DNA of 64,000 bases, from assembly GCF_900119385.1 (NCBI RefSeq), contig NZ_FPKO01000008.1, positions 248,001 to 312,000 of the forward strand. Reading direction: 5' to 3'. The notes under the pieces were generated by a model. That model made no database searches, was not told the DNA's origin, and was given only the letters and a program-made list of their open reading frames with translations. Source of the DNA: Thermophilibacter mediterraneus. GTDB taxonomy: Bacteria; Actinomycetota; Coriobacteriia; Coriobacteriales; Atopobiaceae. A program made the position numbers and the translations under genes. Every line of letters starts with the position of its first letter. The stretch's first letter is position 1. Positions 35,901-44,362 of this stretch are shown piece by piece.

Positions 35901-36238
35901 AATTCGACTCTATGTCCGTTCAGCTCAATGCTAATTGATCTGTTGCTAAGACTGAAACCTGGCTGGTTCGTAAGGTTATCCATCACCTCAATTTCGGCAC
36001 CATCTTCGGAGGCATTCACAGCCGCCTGAAGGGACTTATATCCAACCTTTCCAATATAGACGGGGAAGTTCTCCTCTGTTGCATCCACAGGATTGGACGC
36101 ATCTTCGGTCACGTCACCCATCGTCGCGGTTGCATTTTCAGCCATCGCCACGACCGGCGCTGAGCCAAGTGCGAGCGTGAGTCCCAGACCCGCCGCGGCA
36201 GCGAGCCACGCCGCGCTCCCGACCTCGTTCTTCGGCAT
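32969..36238 (-). CDS. Large SLH-domain surface protein with beta-helix-like display region
   Basis: A 1089-residue secreted protein. The signal peptide is about 1-33 (LALGSAPVVAMA). Residues about 50-760 are low-complexity Ser/Thr/Gly/Asn beta-strand repeats (LNITDSSVTSTGALVG type) as in right-handed beta-helix or autotransporter-like adhesins. A module ending GVTTVPSLTVDGVKFKDGVT is shared with two paralogues, and an Ig-like repeat (EGDEVTVTATPDEGQEVREV) precedes the FGCDGGELCP linker. Three SLH repeats (about 915-1089; TRAE, SREE, TRGE) anchor it to the wall. The first ~270 bases at the 3' end are essentially identical to the next paralogue. Transcribed from a G-tract promoter. Confidence 0.9.
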   Translation of the reverse strand: MPKNEVGSAAWLAAAAGLGLTLALGSAPVVAMAENATATMGDVTEDASNPVDATEENFPVYIGKVGYKSLQAAVNASEDGAEIEVMDNLTNQPGFSLSNRSISIELNGHRVEFTFGRSITVRPGGSLNITDSSVTSTGALVGSYATNFIDCSGELTVAGGAISNTVASGNTNSSVRLHGSSASLTMTGGSIKSNLKAVIATSGAHAYISGGRIESLEQSSTALELTGAHAEISGDAALSGAFGVVLLNSNDNNEGSDPSTLTMTGGTIGAKYFGISGNNTRSAGTEVNISGGTIDTGDTSIYWPMEGKLSISDDSTSTSTSISGSTALEAKMGTITITGGSFSANGEFDSIYSGDGSYDDGSALKFVGQLYGTSEGQYIDDPDLEVSISGATVTSKNGNAISVYNAAEDGSGEDSIPSSKIEVSADVSMTPASGKDPVRVTSFDEFSVSGDSVTSGKAIVINAALADAAAQAQNKVTKGSSTDQSQSAYKTMYALYSTLGAALENASTAEGGQAEVTLLRNVTEDVSVPVGSNVSLNLNDNTLTGGIENSGELELTGSGEIVGQITGNAATTDGESSVATYVATVDGNKFSDLQAALNAAASADDKTVELLADYECAAFTVPAGVTLDGNDHTIACNATYSTGAFITVGEGADDVTIKNVVVSVPVAVDANKHATQFYKNDGGTLDGVTVNGGNFTSVIVNGATNVTVKDSALNPNDGAYANIEYAMGGGVTTVPSLTVDGVKFKDGVTQVWADDATVSAVRGALPGVQTNDDVVEKIAGSVTNRNDGPIQVAVRLEKGDGSIVTETVQSVTNPPSNPGGSVSSGEQVKVSETDGGTVKVDPTRADEGDEVTVTATPDEGQEVREVTVTDEDGESVTVKAGKKDGEYVFEMPGSAVTVTVTFGCDGGELCPTHGFNDVDQDAWYHDAVDWAVTEGVLNGYGEGGESLGPVADVTRAEMAQMLWNRAGRPEATADLSAFTDVDAGGWYAPALEWCVSEGIFSGYGDTFGTERVISREEAATVLWRLSGSPEADADLSGYGDASSVSDYATGAIEWAVSTGVLTGKGDVALDPQAGCTRGEVAAMMMRMAK

Positions 36239-36296
36239 GAGATCAACCCCTTCCTATCGTCCCGCCGCGCTGGGCGAGAATCTCCAGTCAGCTCGG

Positions 36297-36324
36297 ACGA
36301 TAGGGCATACCCCCCCCCTGTCAA
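36297..36324 (-). promoter_or_regulatory. G-tract promoter of the second SLH gene
   Basis: Minus strand -35 TTGACA (36319-36324), then nine G (36310-36318) and TATGCCC, then -10 TATCGT (36297-36302). The spacer is 16 bp, one short of optimal, and its length depends on the G run. The start codon is about 52 bases past the inferred transcription start. Confidence 0.75.
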
Positions 36325-36435
36325 CGTTTTTGCTTCAGCGATACGTAAGGTATCTGTAAGTGGCTGGCAGCAGAGTCAGGCTGCAGTGTCCAGCGTCAGT
36401 CCCATGCGGAGAACGAACGGAAACAGCGTCGGCGC

Positions 36436-36502
36436 CGAAACGGAGCGGATTGCGAAAATGCGGCCCGATCGGCGGCGGTTTTCGCACGACGCTCCGTCTC
36501 GG
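36436..36502. repeat. Palindromic repeat element, copy 4
   Basis: CGAAACGGAGCGGATTGCGA at the left and ACGCTCCGTCTCGG at the right. Located between the second and third SLH genes. Confidence 0.88.
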
Positions 36503-36549
36503 CGCGGGGGCGAGAAGGGCGGCGGGGCCGGGGACGGCGCGCACGACGA

Positions 36550-36590
36550 GGGCCCGCGCCCCCAGCGCGTCTGGCCGGGGGCGCGGGCCC
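36550..36590 (-). terminator. Terminator of the third SLH gene
   Basis: Perfect 14-bp stem: GGGCCCGCGCCCCC (36550-36563) with GGGGGCGCGGGCCC (36577-36590), about 30 bases after the stop codon. Confidence 0.75.
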
Positions 36591-36620
36591 GGGTTCGGCT
36601 CGCCTGTTGTGCGCAGACGG

Positions 36621-39206
36621 CTACTTCGCCATGCGCATCATCATCGCGGCGACCTCGCCGCGGGTGCAGCCCGCCTGCGGGTCGAGGGCCACGTCGCCCT
36701 TGCCGGTGAGCACTCCGGTCGAGACGGCCCACTCGATCGCGCCGGTCGCGTAGTCGGACACGCTGGAGGCGTCGCCGTAGCCGGAGAGGTCGGCGTCGGC
36801 CTCGGGGCTGCCGGAGAGGCGCCAGAGGACGGTCGCGGCCTCCTCGCGGGAGATCACCCTCTCGGTTCCGAAGGTGTCTCCGTAGCCGGAGAACAGGCCC
36901 TCGTCGAGGCACCACGCCAGGGCGTCGGCGTACCAGCCGTCAGCGGAGACGTCAGTGAACCCGGAGAGGTCCGCGTCGGCCTCGGGCCTGCCGGCCTGGT
37001 TCCACAGCATCTGGGCCATCTCGGCGCGGGTGACGTTCGCCACGGGACCGAGCGAGGTGCCGCCGTCGCCGTAGCCGTTCAGGACACCCTCGGTGACGGC
37101 CCAGTCCACGGCGTCGTGGTACCAGGCGTCCTGGTCCACGTCATTGAAGCCGTGGGTCGGGCAGAGCTCCCCGCCGTCGCAGCCGAAGGTCACGGTGACG
37201 GTGACCGCGGAGCCCGGCATCTCGAAGACGTACTCGCCGTCCTTCTTGCCGGCCTTGACGGTGACGGACTCGCCGTCCTCGTCGGTGACGGTGACCTCGC
37301 GGACCTCCTGGCCCTCGTCGGGAGTCGCGGCGATTGTGACCTCGTCGCCCTCGTCGGCGCGGGTCGGGGTGACGGAGACCTTGCCGCCGTCGGTCTCGGC
37401 GACGTTGACGCGGTCCCCGGTCACCACGGGTGGGACGTAGTTGCTTCGCCAGAGCGCGATAAGGGTTGCATCACTGTTGACAGTGTACTTCTCCCCCGCT
37501 TGATAGGTCCGTGTTCCATCGGACCAGCCCCGGAAGGTGTAGCCAGCTCGAGTTGCGGATGGAAGTTCAATAAACTGGTCTCCGGGCGCACCGAATTTCA
37601 GCTCCGTCTTGGCATTGTCGTAGCCGTAGTCGAGCATCAAGACGATGGCCTGTTCGTCCTCTTTAATCCCAACTGAAGACACCTCATCCCCGGGCAATGC
37701 CGAAGACGCCGCCTCGCCCATGGTCTTAAAGTATCTGTAAGGGGCACTAGTATCGGAGGTCTTCAGCTGGGCGGTCAAGTCGTTCGAGAGGACATCCGCG
37801 CTGACGGGGCTGGAGAAGCTCCCGCCGCTCACGAAGTGATAGCCGTCATCCTGAATGAACGAGGCGTCGACGGCTCCGAGGCCGCCCACAAACGTTCCGC
37901 CTGAAACGCTGACGTCAACTTCTTGATCTAGCTTTGTAGCTCCAGTCGACCGGTTGCAGTCGAAGTACCGGAGGCCATAGTTTCTGTCACTCTCGAGAAG
38001 CCCCCCGTTGATGGTGACGCTGATAGACGAGTTCACATACCCGCCTCCGCGGCGCGTGACGAGGGTGACCGCGTCACCGGGACCCGCGCTGCCAGAGTTT
38101 GCTCTATATCCATCCACAAGGTATTGGTCGGTTTCACACGCTTCCGCTGAGCCCCTAAGCGTTCCAGAGTTCACGACGAGGGCGCCGCTGCACATCTCGA
38201 TGGCAGAGCCCTTGTCCGCGATGATTGAAACGGACTCGTCTCCCCAACCAGCCTGGCCAACGGTCAGGGTTCCCGCGCTCGGCCAGTAGATTGCGCTACC
38301 AGACACGGTGCGCAGCGATCCCCCCGAAATGGTTACGTCGCAAGGATCGCTGCCCCCAGACAGAACGTTGTTGGTGGTGACGGCGTAGATATCGGAAACG
38401 ATGACTCCATCCGAAATGTAAACTTGTGCTCCCTCGCCGTTGTTGTTGTATGTCCGGTTGAACGCAACAACGCCCGCGAGGGCATCGTTGTAGTTCGTCC
38501 ACTCGCTCACTGCTTTAATCTGGCCTCCGTTGATGTTCACGGCACCGCCATACGTCACAAGAGCACCGCCCCCCAGCCCGGAGCGAATGATGGAGGCAAA
38601 CGAATTGATTTCTCCGCCAAGGTTGGTAATGAGGTAGCCGTTTGCGGAACCCGTAACCGTAAGCGAGGAGTCCAGATGCAGCTCGCCCAGATTCAAAATC
38701 AATGAACCGCTCGTGGCTTGCTGCTCAACCGTCCCCCCGAAGAGATCAAGGGTTCCATGATTGATAATCGCGTACGAGAACTCCTTGTACTTTTCATCAG
38801 TTATCGAAGCGTCGGTATAATTCTCCGTGTGGGACATCGAGAGCGTGTGCCCGTCGAGGTTGATTACAACGCTCGCACCAAGGGGAATGGTGATCGCGCT
38901 ATTTTCTGTCACATCATTGAGGAGCGTCAGGCTCCGCGCGCCATCATTGAGCGCAGCGGAAACGCTGTCGTATGTCTTCCCTCTATCGTCAGAGATCAGC
39001 CCATTACCGTTTTCGGGGGCTTCCGTGGACCCCGAATCCTCATTGTTGTCCGTGTCGACCTGAATGCCCCCAGCTCCAAACTCGTCCATAATCGTCCCCG
39101 TGTCGTCGGCCACCGCCACGACCGGAGCAGCACCGAGCGCGAGCGCAAGACCAAGTCCCGCCGCCGTCGCGAGACGCGCGCGCCCATAGAGGTTCTTTCT
39201 TCCCAT
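36621..39206 (-). CDS. Large SLH-domain surface protein with beta-helix-like and InlB-type repeats
   Basis: An 861-residue secreted protein. A signal peptide (LALGAAPVVAVA, about 1-36) and a beta-strand-rich display region (about 60-560) are followed by a Listeria-Bacteroides repeat (YTFRGWSDGTRTYQAGEKYT...ALW) in place of the GVTTIPS module of its siblings, the Ig-like repeat, the CDGGELC linker and three SLH repeats (about 688-861). The start at 39206 has GAGAAGGGA eight bases upstream; an upstream in-frame start at 39239 is less likely because it puts extra residues before the signal peptide. Its 3' end is nearly identical to the preceding paralogue. Confidence 0.9.
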   Translation of the reverse strand: MGRKNLYGRARLATAAGLGLALALGAAPVVAVADDTGTIMDEFGAGGIQVDTDNNEDSGSTEAPENGNGLISDDRGKTYDSVSAALNDGARSLTLLNDVTENSAITIPLGASVVINLDGHTLSMSHTENYTDASITDEKYKEFSYAIINHGTLDLFGGTVEQQATSGSLILNLGELHLDSSLTVTGSANGYLITNLGGEINSFASIIRSGLGGGALVTYGGAVNINGGQIKAVSEWTNYNDALAGVVAFNRTYNNNGEGAQVYISDGVIVSDIYAVTTNNVLSGGSDPCDVTISGGSLRTVSGSAIYWPSAGTLTVGQAGWGDESVSIIADKGSAIEMCSGALVVNSGTLRGSAEACETDQYLVDGYRANSGSAGPGDAVTLVTRRGGGYVNSSISVTINGGLLESDRNYGLRYFDCNRSTGATKLDQEVDVSVSGGTFVGGLGAVDASFIQDDGYHFVSGGSFSSPVSADVLSNDLTAQLKTSDTSAPYRYFKTMGEAASSALPGDEVSSVGIKEDEQAIVLMLDYGYDNAKTELKFGAPGDQFIELPSATRAGYTFRGWSDGTRTYQAGEKYTVNSDATLIALWRSNYVPPVVTGDRVNVAETDGGKVSVTPTRADEGDEVTIAATPDEGQEVREVTVTDEDGESVTVKAGKKDGEYVFEMPGSAVTVTVTFGCDGGELCPTHGFNDVDQDAWYHDAVDWAVTEGVLNGYGDGGTSLGPVANVTRAEMAQMLWNQAGRPEADADLSGFTDVSADGWYADALAWCLDEGLFSGYGDTFGTERVISREEAATVLWRLSGSPEADADLSGYGDASSVSDYATGAIEWAVSTGVLTGKGDVALDPQAGCTRGEVAAMMMRMAK

Positions 39207-39272
39207 GACTGCGTCCCTTCTCGTCTCCCCGACGCACACGGAGGAGCGGCGAGGAACTTTCAGTTACGCGTC

Positions 39273-39301
39273 AGGCTAGGACATACCCCCCCCCCCGTCA
39301 A
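39273..39301 (-). promoter_or_regulatory. G-tract promoter of the third SLH gene
   Basis: Minus strand TTGACG (39296-39301) continuing into an 11-G run (39286-39296), TATGTCC, then TAGCCT (39273-39278). The spacer is 17 bp. The -10 box is weaker than in the siblings. The tract is the longest of the four. Confidence 0.65.
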
Positions 39302-39637
39302 TAGAATTATGGGTAAGCGGAACGTCAGGCATCGCACGCGGGCACCGCAACAGAAGAAAGGGCATGATCGGGGGGCGCCAATGCGCGAACAGGGATATGC
39401 GCACCCCCGTTCAATCGGTCGCCTTGACATCCCTTTCTCTGCCTCGTGAAACGACCCGTTCTCTTGCGGATCCCACTGGTTGACGCACGTAGAAGAGGGT
39501 CATGGGAGCAGCGCCGCCGTCCGACCACATCGGTTCTGCCATGACGGGTCGTCCAACGATGGGGGATGATTTACGGCGTGTTTTGTATGGCGCTTCGTTT
39601 TGGCCAAGCAGAGACGGACATGACGAGAAGAACGAAA
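39302..39637. other. Intergenic region between the third and fourth SLH genes
   Basis: About 335 bases with no recognised gene, lower GC than neighbours and no clear ORF on either strand. It may hold an activator site upstream of the G-tract promoter or the remains of a lost gene. Confidence 0.3.
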
Positions 39638-39672
39638 GGGCCGACGGCGCGTCTGCCTCGCGCCGTCGGCCC
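39638..39672 (-). terminator. Terminator of the fourth SLH gene
   Basis: Perfect 12-bp stem GGGCCGACGGCG / CGCCGTCGGCCC; the minus-strand tail is TTTCGTTCTTCTCG. It lies about 93 bases past the stop codon, beyond the 19-bp inverted repeat, the same order as after the second SLH gene. Confidence 0.7.
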
Positions 39673-39701
39673 AAGTTGACAATCTCGTCGGTTGACGATC
39701 T

Positions 39702-39740
39702 CGTCAGGTCATAGCGTCAAGTTGACGCTATGACCTGACG
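39702..39740. repeat. 19-bp-arm inverted repeat (CGTCAGGTCATAGCGTCAA)
   Basis: Perfect arms 39702-39720 and 39722-39740 with a single-base centre. It differs from the 32898 element by one transition present in both arms, so the base-pairing is kept. Confidence 0.85.
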
Positions 39741-39764
39741 CCAGTGTCAAGGCAAAGCGCGCGG

Positions 39765-42700
39765 CTACTGCGCCATGCGCATCATCATCGCGGCCACCTC
39801 GCCGCGGGTGCAGCCCGCCTGCGGGTCGAGGGCCACGTCGCCCTTGCCGGTGAGGACGCCCTCGGAGACGGCCCACTCGATCGCGCCGGTGGCGTAGTCG
39901 GAGACCTTAGACGCGTCGCCGTAGCCGGAGAGGTCGGCGTCGGCCTCGGGGGAGCCGGCAACGCGCCAGAGCACCGTGGCGGCCTCCTCGCGGGAGATCG
40001 TGCGCTCCGTGCCGAAGGTGTCGCCGTAGCCGGAGAAGATGCCCTCGGAGACGCACCACTCGAGCGCCGGGGCGTACCAGCCGTCGGCCGCGACGTCCGT
40101 AAACGCGGACAGGTCGGCCTCGGCCTCCGGGCGCCCGGCCCGGTTCCACAGCATCTGCGCCATCTCGGCGCGGGTGACGTCGGCCACCGGGCCGAGGGAG
40201 GTGCCTCCCTCGCCGTAGCCGTTGAGGACGCCGTTCTCCACCGCCCAGTCGACCGCGTCGTGGTACCAAGCGCCCTGGTCCACGTCGCCGAAGCCGTGCG
40301 TCGGGCAGAGCTCGCCGCCGTCGCAGCCGAACGTGACGGTCACGGTCACGGCGCCGTCGGGCATGGTGAACACGAACTCGCCGTCCTTCTCGCCGTCCTT
40401 GACCTGGACCTCGTTGCCGTCCTCGTCAACAACCTCGACCTCGCGGACCTCCTGGCCCTCTTCGGGCGTGGCGGTGATGGTCACGGTGTCACCCTTGTCG
40501 GCGCGGCTAGGCGAGACGACGACCTTGCCGCCCTCAGTCTCCGCAACGGTGACCTTATCACCAGACGGGGTCGACGGAATGTCCTCCCTCACGCCTTCCA
40601 CAACGATGGTCTTGAATCCATTATCAACAGCAACGTCAATCCTGACGTCCGCCTTTCCGAGGTTGACGAAGCTCTCGTCAACCTTATTCATGACGTCATC
40701 AGCCGTTGCACCGCCACCAATCGCGGACTGAACTCTCGTAACCGTATCCCCGTCCACCCAGATCTCATGGGTTGCTCGACCAAGGGTCAGGTTGTTTACG
40801 GTTATCTCGGGAATTGTTGTCACATTCTGACCCATTGCGTACTCGATGTTCGCGTACGCACCGTCAGAGGGGTTGAGGGTGCAATCGGAAATCGTCACCT
40901 TGGACCCGTTGACGATGACGGAGGTGTACCTTCCGCCGTCAACCGTGCAGCCGCTGAGAGCTCCGCCCTCGCTCTCGTAGAACTGGACGCCGTGCTTCAC
41001 ATTGTCCCTCGTGACAATTGTGAGATTGGAGATAGTCACGTCATCCGCAGCCACATCGAGAAGGCCGCCTTCGAAGGCATACGTTCCGTCGCTGGGCTCG
41101 TCGCCGACATACGTCACCTTGTGCCCATCGCCATCGATCGTAACCCCCTGCGTGACAACGCGAATCTGAGAGTCAACGTCAACATCTCCAAGAAGCGTGA
41201 CGACTTGCCCCTCGACAGCCGAGGCAAGCGCATCCTGGATTGACTCGTAGGCGGCGACGATGTTCCCCTCCGAATCGGAGACGGTCGCCACGTTCTTCTC
41301 AGCAATGCCCACGGTATGGCCGCCGTTGCCATCGTCAACGGGCTCAAGACCGTCGGCGCAGAGGTCCTCGGGGACGGCAGAGCTGAAGCTGCCCCCGGAG
41401 ACAGCAACGACAGTCCCCGCCCCCGGCCAATCAGCCTCGTACTTGTTGTCATTGCTGAAGGAGTACGCCTTGATGGCATCGACCCCCTCCGCTGACTTGA
41501 ACGTGCCGCCCACGATGCTCACGGTGCCGAGCTCCTGATAGCCGGCGCGGTCAACAACGGAAACCGCGGCGCCATCGGCAATGACGCCATCGTCTTCTTC
41601 CTTGTTCACGGGCGTCCCCGTCACGGTAATCGACGTTTGGTCGCCTTGGACCTTGAGGCTTCCGGCGCAGATCTGAACACCCGTATACTTCGCGGTAATG
41701 CTCGAATTATCGATGAGGACATGCCCGGTGCTCGGGAAGTAGATTCCCGCGCCATTTGCAACGGCGAGAGAGGAATTCCTCAGAGTGATTGCGTTGTTGA
41801 CATTGGTGCCGTTCGTGACGATGCCGTAGCTTCCGCCAGGAACCTCAACGCTGACCCCGTCGAGCGTAACGGAAGACCCGGGGTAAACCATCGTAATACC
41901 ATCACACGCGTTGCTCGCCTTGAGCGCACCGTCGGTGATGGTGAGGGCGGCACCATCATAGTTGATGTCCACAATAGACGACGTACCCGTATAGGTATAC
42001 GTGTGTCCGGCAAGGTCAAGCGTGGAGCTGTGGCCTCCCGACTTAATCTGCTCGTTTCCAGTGTAGTCGTTGAGCAGGGTCACAACCCCGTCGACCGGCA
42101 CTCCGGCGGCGTTGGCGTAGGAGCCGTATATTCTGTCTCCGCCCTCTGCAGCAACCCTGAAGCCACCGTTCTTGAAGTAGCTAGCCGTCTGCTCGCTATA
42201 GAGAAGATACGCGGAGCTTTCGAGCTTGATTGCGTTGGCGTTTGAGTCGGTCGGGCTCAGGGTGACGCCCTCCCCGATCTCAACGCCGAGCGAATAGGTG
42301 CTATCTCCTGGCTTTGCGCTCAGGGGGAGCTGCCCGCTCACTACGCCGCCCTTTCCCGGCACGCTGTTAATTAGGCTCATCGTGGTGGGGAGGCCCTCGA
42401 CGGGCTTGTTGCCGTAGTTCGTGTTGAGCTGAATGACCGCCGACGTAGCGGAGGAGCTCACGTTGTGCCCGTTCAGGTCAACGGTCACACCGAAGTTCAC
42501 CGTCTTAACGGTGGACGTGAGCTCCACGTCCTCCTGAAGAGTAACCGCGCTGCCCGCCGGCGCATTAGAGAGGGCCTTCGAAAGAGTCTCGTACCCCGTC
42601 ACCGTGCCATCCACTGCGGTCACCGTGGCCACCGCATCGGTTACCACCGCAGTCTCGCTACTCGGCGTCACACCGGCATCGTTGTCAATGCCCTCACCGG

Positions 42701-42857
42701 ATGGCTCTTGACCCTTTGGGGAGACGTGCGGCTCGTAAGTGGATCCGCCAGCCCCCTCCGCCACCGCCACGACCGGCGCGGCGCCGAGCGCCAGCGTGAG
42801 GCCCAGGCCGGCGGCCGCCGCGAACCTCGCGACGCTCCCGCACTCGAACTTCGACAT
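39765..42857 (-). CDS. Large SLH-domain surface protein with beta-helix-like display region
   Basis: A 1030-residue secreted protein. A signal peptide (LALGAAPVVAVA, about 1-34) is followed by beta-strand-rich repeats (about 65-690) with several TVDLNGHNVSSSAT/LDLAGHTYTYTG-type strands and a module AYANIEYAMGQNVTTIPEITVNNLTL shared with two siblings. An Ig-like repeat (KGDTVTITATPEEGQEVREV), the CDGGELC linker and three SLH repeats (about 857-1030; TRAE, SREE, TRGE) follow. The ATG at 42857 follows GAGAAGGGA. Likely an adhesin or S-layer-associated display protein. Confidence 0.9.
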   Translation of the reverse strand: MSKFECGSVARFAAAAGLGLTLALGAAPVVAVAEGAGGSTYEPHVSPKGQEPSGEGIDNDAGVTPSSETAVVTDAVATVTAVDGTVTGYETLSKALSNAPAGSAVTLQEDVELTSTVKTVNFGVTVDLNGHNVSSSATSAVIQLNTNYGNKPVEGLPTTMSLINSVPGKGGVVSGQLPLSAKPGDSTYSLGVEIGEGVTLSPTDSNANAIKLESSAYLLYSEQTASYFKNGGFRVAAEGGDRIYGSYANAAGVPVDGVVTLLNDYTGNEQIKSGGHSSTLDLAGHTYTYTGTSSIVDINYDGAALTITDGALKASNACDGITMVYPGSSVTLDGVSVEVPGGSYGIVTNGTNVNNAITLRNSSLAVANGAGIYFPSTGHVLIDNSSITAKYTGVQICAGSLKVQGDQTSITVTGTPVNKEEDDGVIADGAAVSVVDRAGYQELGTVSIVGGTFKSAEGVDAIKAYSFSNDNKYEADWPGAGTVVAVSGGSFSSAVPEDLCADGLEPVDDGNGGHTVGIAEKNVATVSDSEGNIVAAYESIQDALASAVEGQVVTLLGDVDVDSQIRVVTQGVTIDGDGHKVTYVGDEPSDGTYAFEGGLLDVAADDVTISNLTIVTRDNVKHGVQFYESEGGALSGCTVDGGRYTSVIVNGSKVTISDCTLNPSDGAYANIEYAMGQNVTTIPEITVNNLTLGRATHEIWVDGDTVTRVQSAIGGGATADDVMNKVDESFVNLGKADVRIDVAVDNGFKTIVVEGVREDIPSTPSGDKVTVAETEGGKVVVSPSRADKGDTVTITATPEEGQEVREVEVVDEDGNEVQVKDGEKDGEFVFTMPDGAVTVTVTFGCDGGELCPTHGFGDVDQGAWYHDAVDWAVENGVLNGYGEGGTSLGPVADVTRAEMAQMLWNRAGRPEAEADLSAFTDVAADGWYAPALEWCVSEGIFSGYGDTFGTERTISREEAATVLWRVAGSPEADADLSGYGDASKVSDYATGAIEWAVSEGVLTGKGDVALDPQAGCTRGEVAAMMMRMAQ

Positions 42858-42915
42858 CGCACGTCCCTTCTCGACCCCGGGCGCCGCGCGCCCGGAAAAC
42901 CTCCAGATGCAAAGG

Positions 42916-42943
42916 ACGATATTGCTAACCCCCCCCCTGTCAA
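42916..42943 (-). promoter_or_regulatory. G-tract promoter of the fourth SLH gene
   Basis: Minus strand TTGACA (42938-42943), nine G (42929-42937), TTAGCAA, then TATCGT (42916-42921); 16-bp spacer. It is the same layout, box sequences and spacer as the promoter at 36297-36324. Confidence 0.75.
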
Positions 42944-42996
42944 TTCTTTTCCGGCAGCGGGACGTAAGGACTTGGCAAGCACGCGTGCGGCGGCGC

Positions 42997-43548
42997 CTAC
43001 TCGATCCGCACGCTCACCGTCAGCCCGAGGGCGCGCGCAAGCCGCTCGACGGTCCCCAGCGCGGGGTTCGCGCGGCCGCGCTCCAGGCGGCTGATCGTCT
43101 CCTGCCTCACGCCGCTCGCCTCGGCCAGCTCGCGCTGCGTGAGCCCCGCGCGGGCGCGCTCCCGCGCGAGCTCGCGGCCCAGGAGCGCGGCTCCGGTGAA
43201 GCCCTCCGTCACCTCGCGGAGGTAGAAGTCGTCCTGGGGGCTGCGCCCGCCCGAAGAAGCGAGCAGCTCGCAGGCGTCGTAGCGGTCGAGCCCGTGGGCG
43301 CGCAGGACCTCCCCGATGTTGTGCCTGCTCGGCGGGGCCACGCGCTCCTCGACCCACTCCGTCGCCCAGCGCTCGGGCACCCTCCGCTCCCCCCGCTCGA
43401 CGAAGGGCGAGAACTGGACCGGCACGTCGTTGGGCCCCGCCCAAGGCGCGACTTCCGCCGTGAAGGTTCCCGAGGCCTGGTCGCACGCGAGCGTCGCGCA
43501 CGCGGGGAGCTCCGGCCGCAGCGCGTCAAGAATCTCGAACGTCCGCAT
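42997..43548 (-). CDS. HTH (XRE-family) protein paired with a HipA-like kinase
   Basis: A 183-residue protein. The C-terminal about 70 residues are a cro/C1-type HTH (LTQRELAEASGVRQETISRLERGRANPALGTVERLARALG), as in HipB antitoxins. The N-terminal about 110 residues have no recognised family, but include NDVPVQFSPFVERGERRVPE and SGGRSPQDDFYLREV. The ATG at 43548 lies inside the end of the kinase gene (23-bp overlap), implying translational coupling. It is probably antitoxin and autorepressor of the pair. Confidence 0.75.
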   Translation of the reverse strand: MRTFEILDALRPELPACATLACDQASGTFTAEVAPWAGPNDVPVQFSPFVERGERRVPERWATEWVEERVAPPSRHNIGEVLRAHGLDRYDACELLASSGGRSPQDDFYLREVTEGFTGAALLGRELARERARAGLTQRELAEASGVRQETISRLERGRANPALGTVERLARALGLTVSVRIE

Positions 43549-44341
43549 AGCGCTCCCACCTCCTCCAGACGATCTCCCACACCTTCTCGAGGTGGTGCGG
43601 GGGCAGGGCCCGGTCGAGCCCGGACATGATAAGCTCGCGATCGCCCGCGACGAGGTCTCGCGCGAGAGGGACGCGGCCGACGAGCTCCAGGTTCTTCTCG
43701 AGCGAGCGCGACCCGACGAAGTTGGTGGTCGCGACGTCGGCGAGCGGTTCGAAGGAGCGGATGCACTCCTCGTCGCCGGCCAGGGGCGCGAGCAGGGAGA
43801 AGCCCGTGTCGAAGACCGGGGAGAGGCGCCGCGTCCCGTCGCGGGCAACGAGCACCTCGATGTTGGACGAGTGCCGGTCGCGGTTGGCCACGAGATAGTC
43901 GACGAGCATCGTGCGCCGGGCGTCGTCCTCCCACCCGAATCGCCGGCAGAGCTCGTACGGCGTCTCGCCGTCGTTGCGATAGAGCTCGAAGAAGGCGCCG
44001 AGCGCCAGCTTGCGCTCGCCCGGCAGCCGGAAGCTGCGCGACGTGTTGACCCACGTGACGTGCTCGACGCTGTCTATCACGACGCGGGCGTGAACCAGCC
44101 GGTACGCCGCGTGCTCGATGCCGAGAACCTCCATGAGCCGGCTCGCGACGAGCTCGTAGACGCACTCGTAGCCGTCCACCTCGAGCCCGTTGAAGCGCGA
44201 GAGCTTGTAGTAGAGCGCGCGGGAGCCCGTCCCGGTGCGCGCCTTGAGATAGGTCCCCGCGGTGCCCGACGAGGACGCCCTCTCGCTCCACGAGAGCGAC
44301 GTGAGGTTCTGGACCCTCGTCACGAGATCGTGCCGCGCCAT
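43526..44341 (-). CDS. HipA-like kinase, candidate toxin
   Basis: A 271-residue protein, shorter than HipA (about 440). It has a Gly/Ser loop with a Lys (SSSGTAGTYLKAR, about 24-36), the catalytic DYLVANRDRHSSNIEVL (about 150-166) and the metal-binding FDTGFSLL (about 182), which match the HipA/CtkA Ser-Thr kinase core. The target is unknown; HipA and HipT kinases act on aminoacyl-tRNA synthetases. The ATG at 44341 has GGAGGGAGG upstream; a GTG two codons earlier is too close to that site. Lies upstream of its HTH partner, the reverse of the usual hipB-hipA order. Confidence 0.75.
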   Translation of the reverse strand: MARHDLVTRVQNLTSLSWSERASSSGTAGTYLKARTGTGSRALYYKLSRFNGLEVDGYECVYELVASRLMEVLGIEHAAYRLVHARVVIDSVEHVTWVNTSRSFRLPGERKLALGAFFELYRNDGETPYELCRRFGWEDDARRTMLVDYLVANRDRHSSNIEVLVARDGTRRLSPVFDTGFSLLAPLAGDEECIRSFEPLADVATTNFVGSRSLEKNLELVGRVPLARDLVAGDRELIMSGLDRALPPHHLEKVWEIVWRRWERYADVRDS

Positions 44342-44362
44342 GCGCACCTCCCTCCTGCGTCA

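Noticed and set aside
36310-42937. Poly-C runs as assembly errors
   Set aside because: Errors in exact length are possible, but the runs occur at the same place relative to -35 and -10 boxes in three separate genes, with an A-interrupted equivalent in a fourth, so the feature itself is real.
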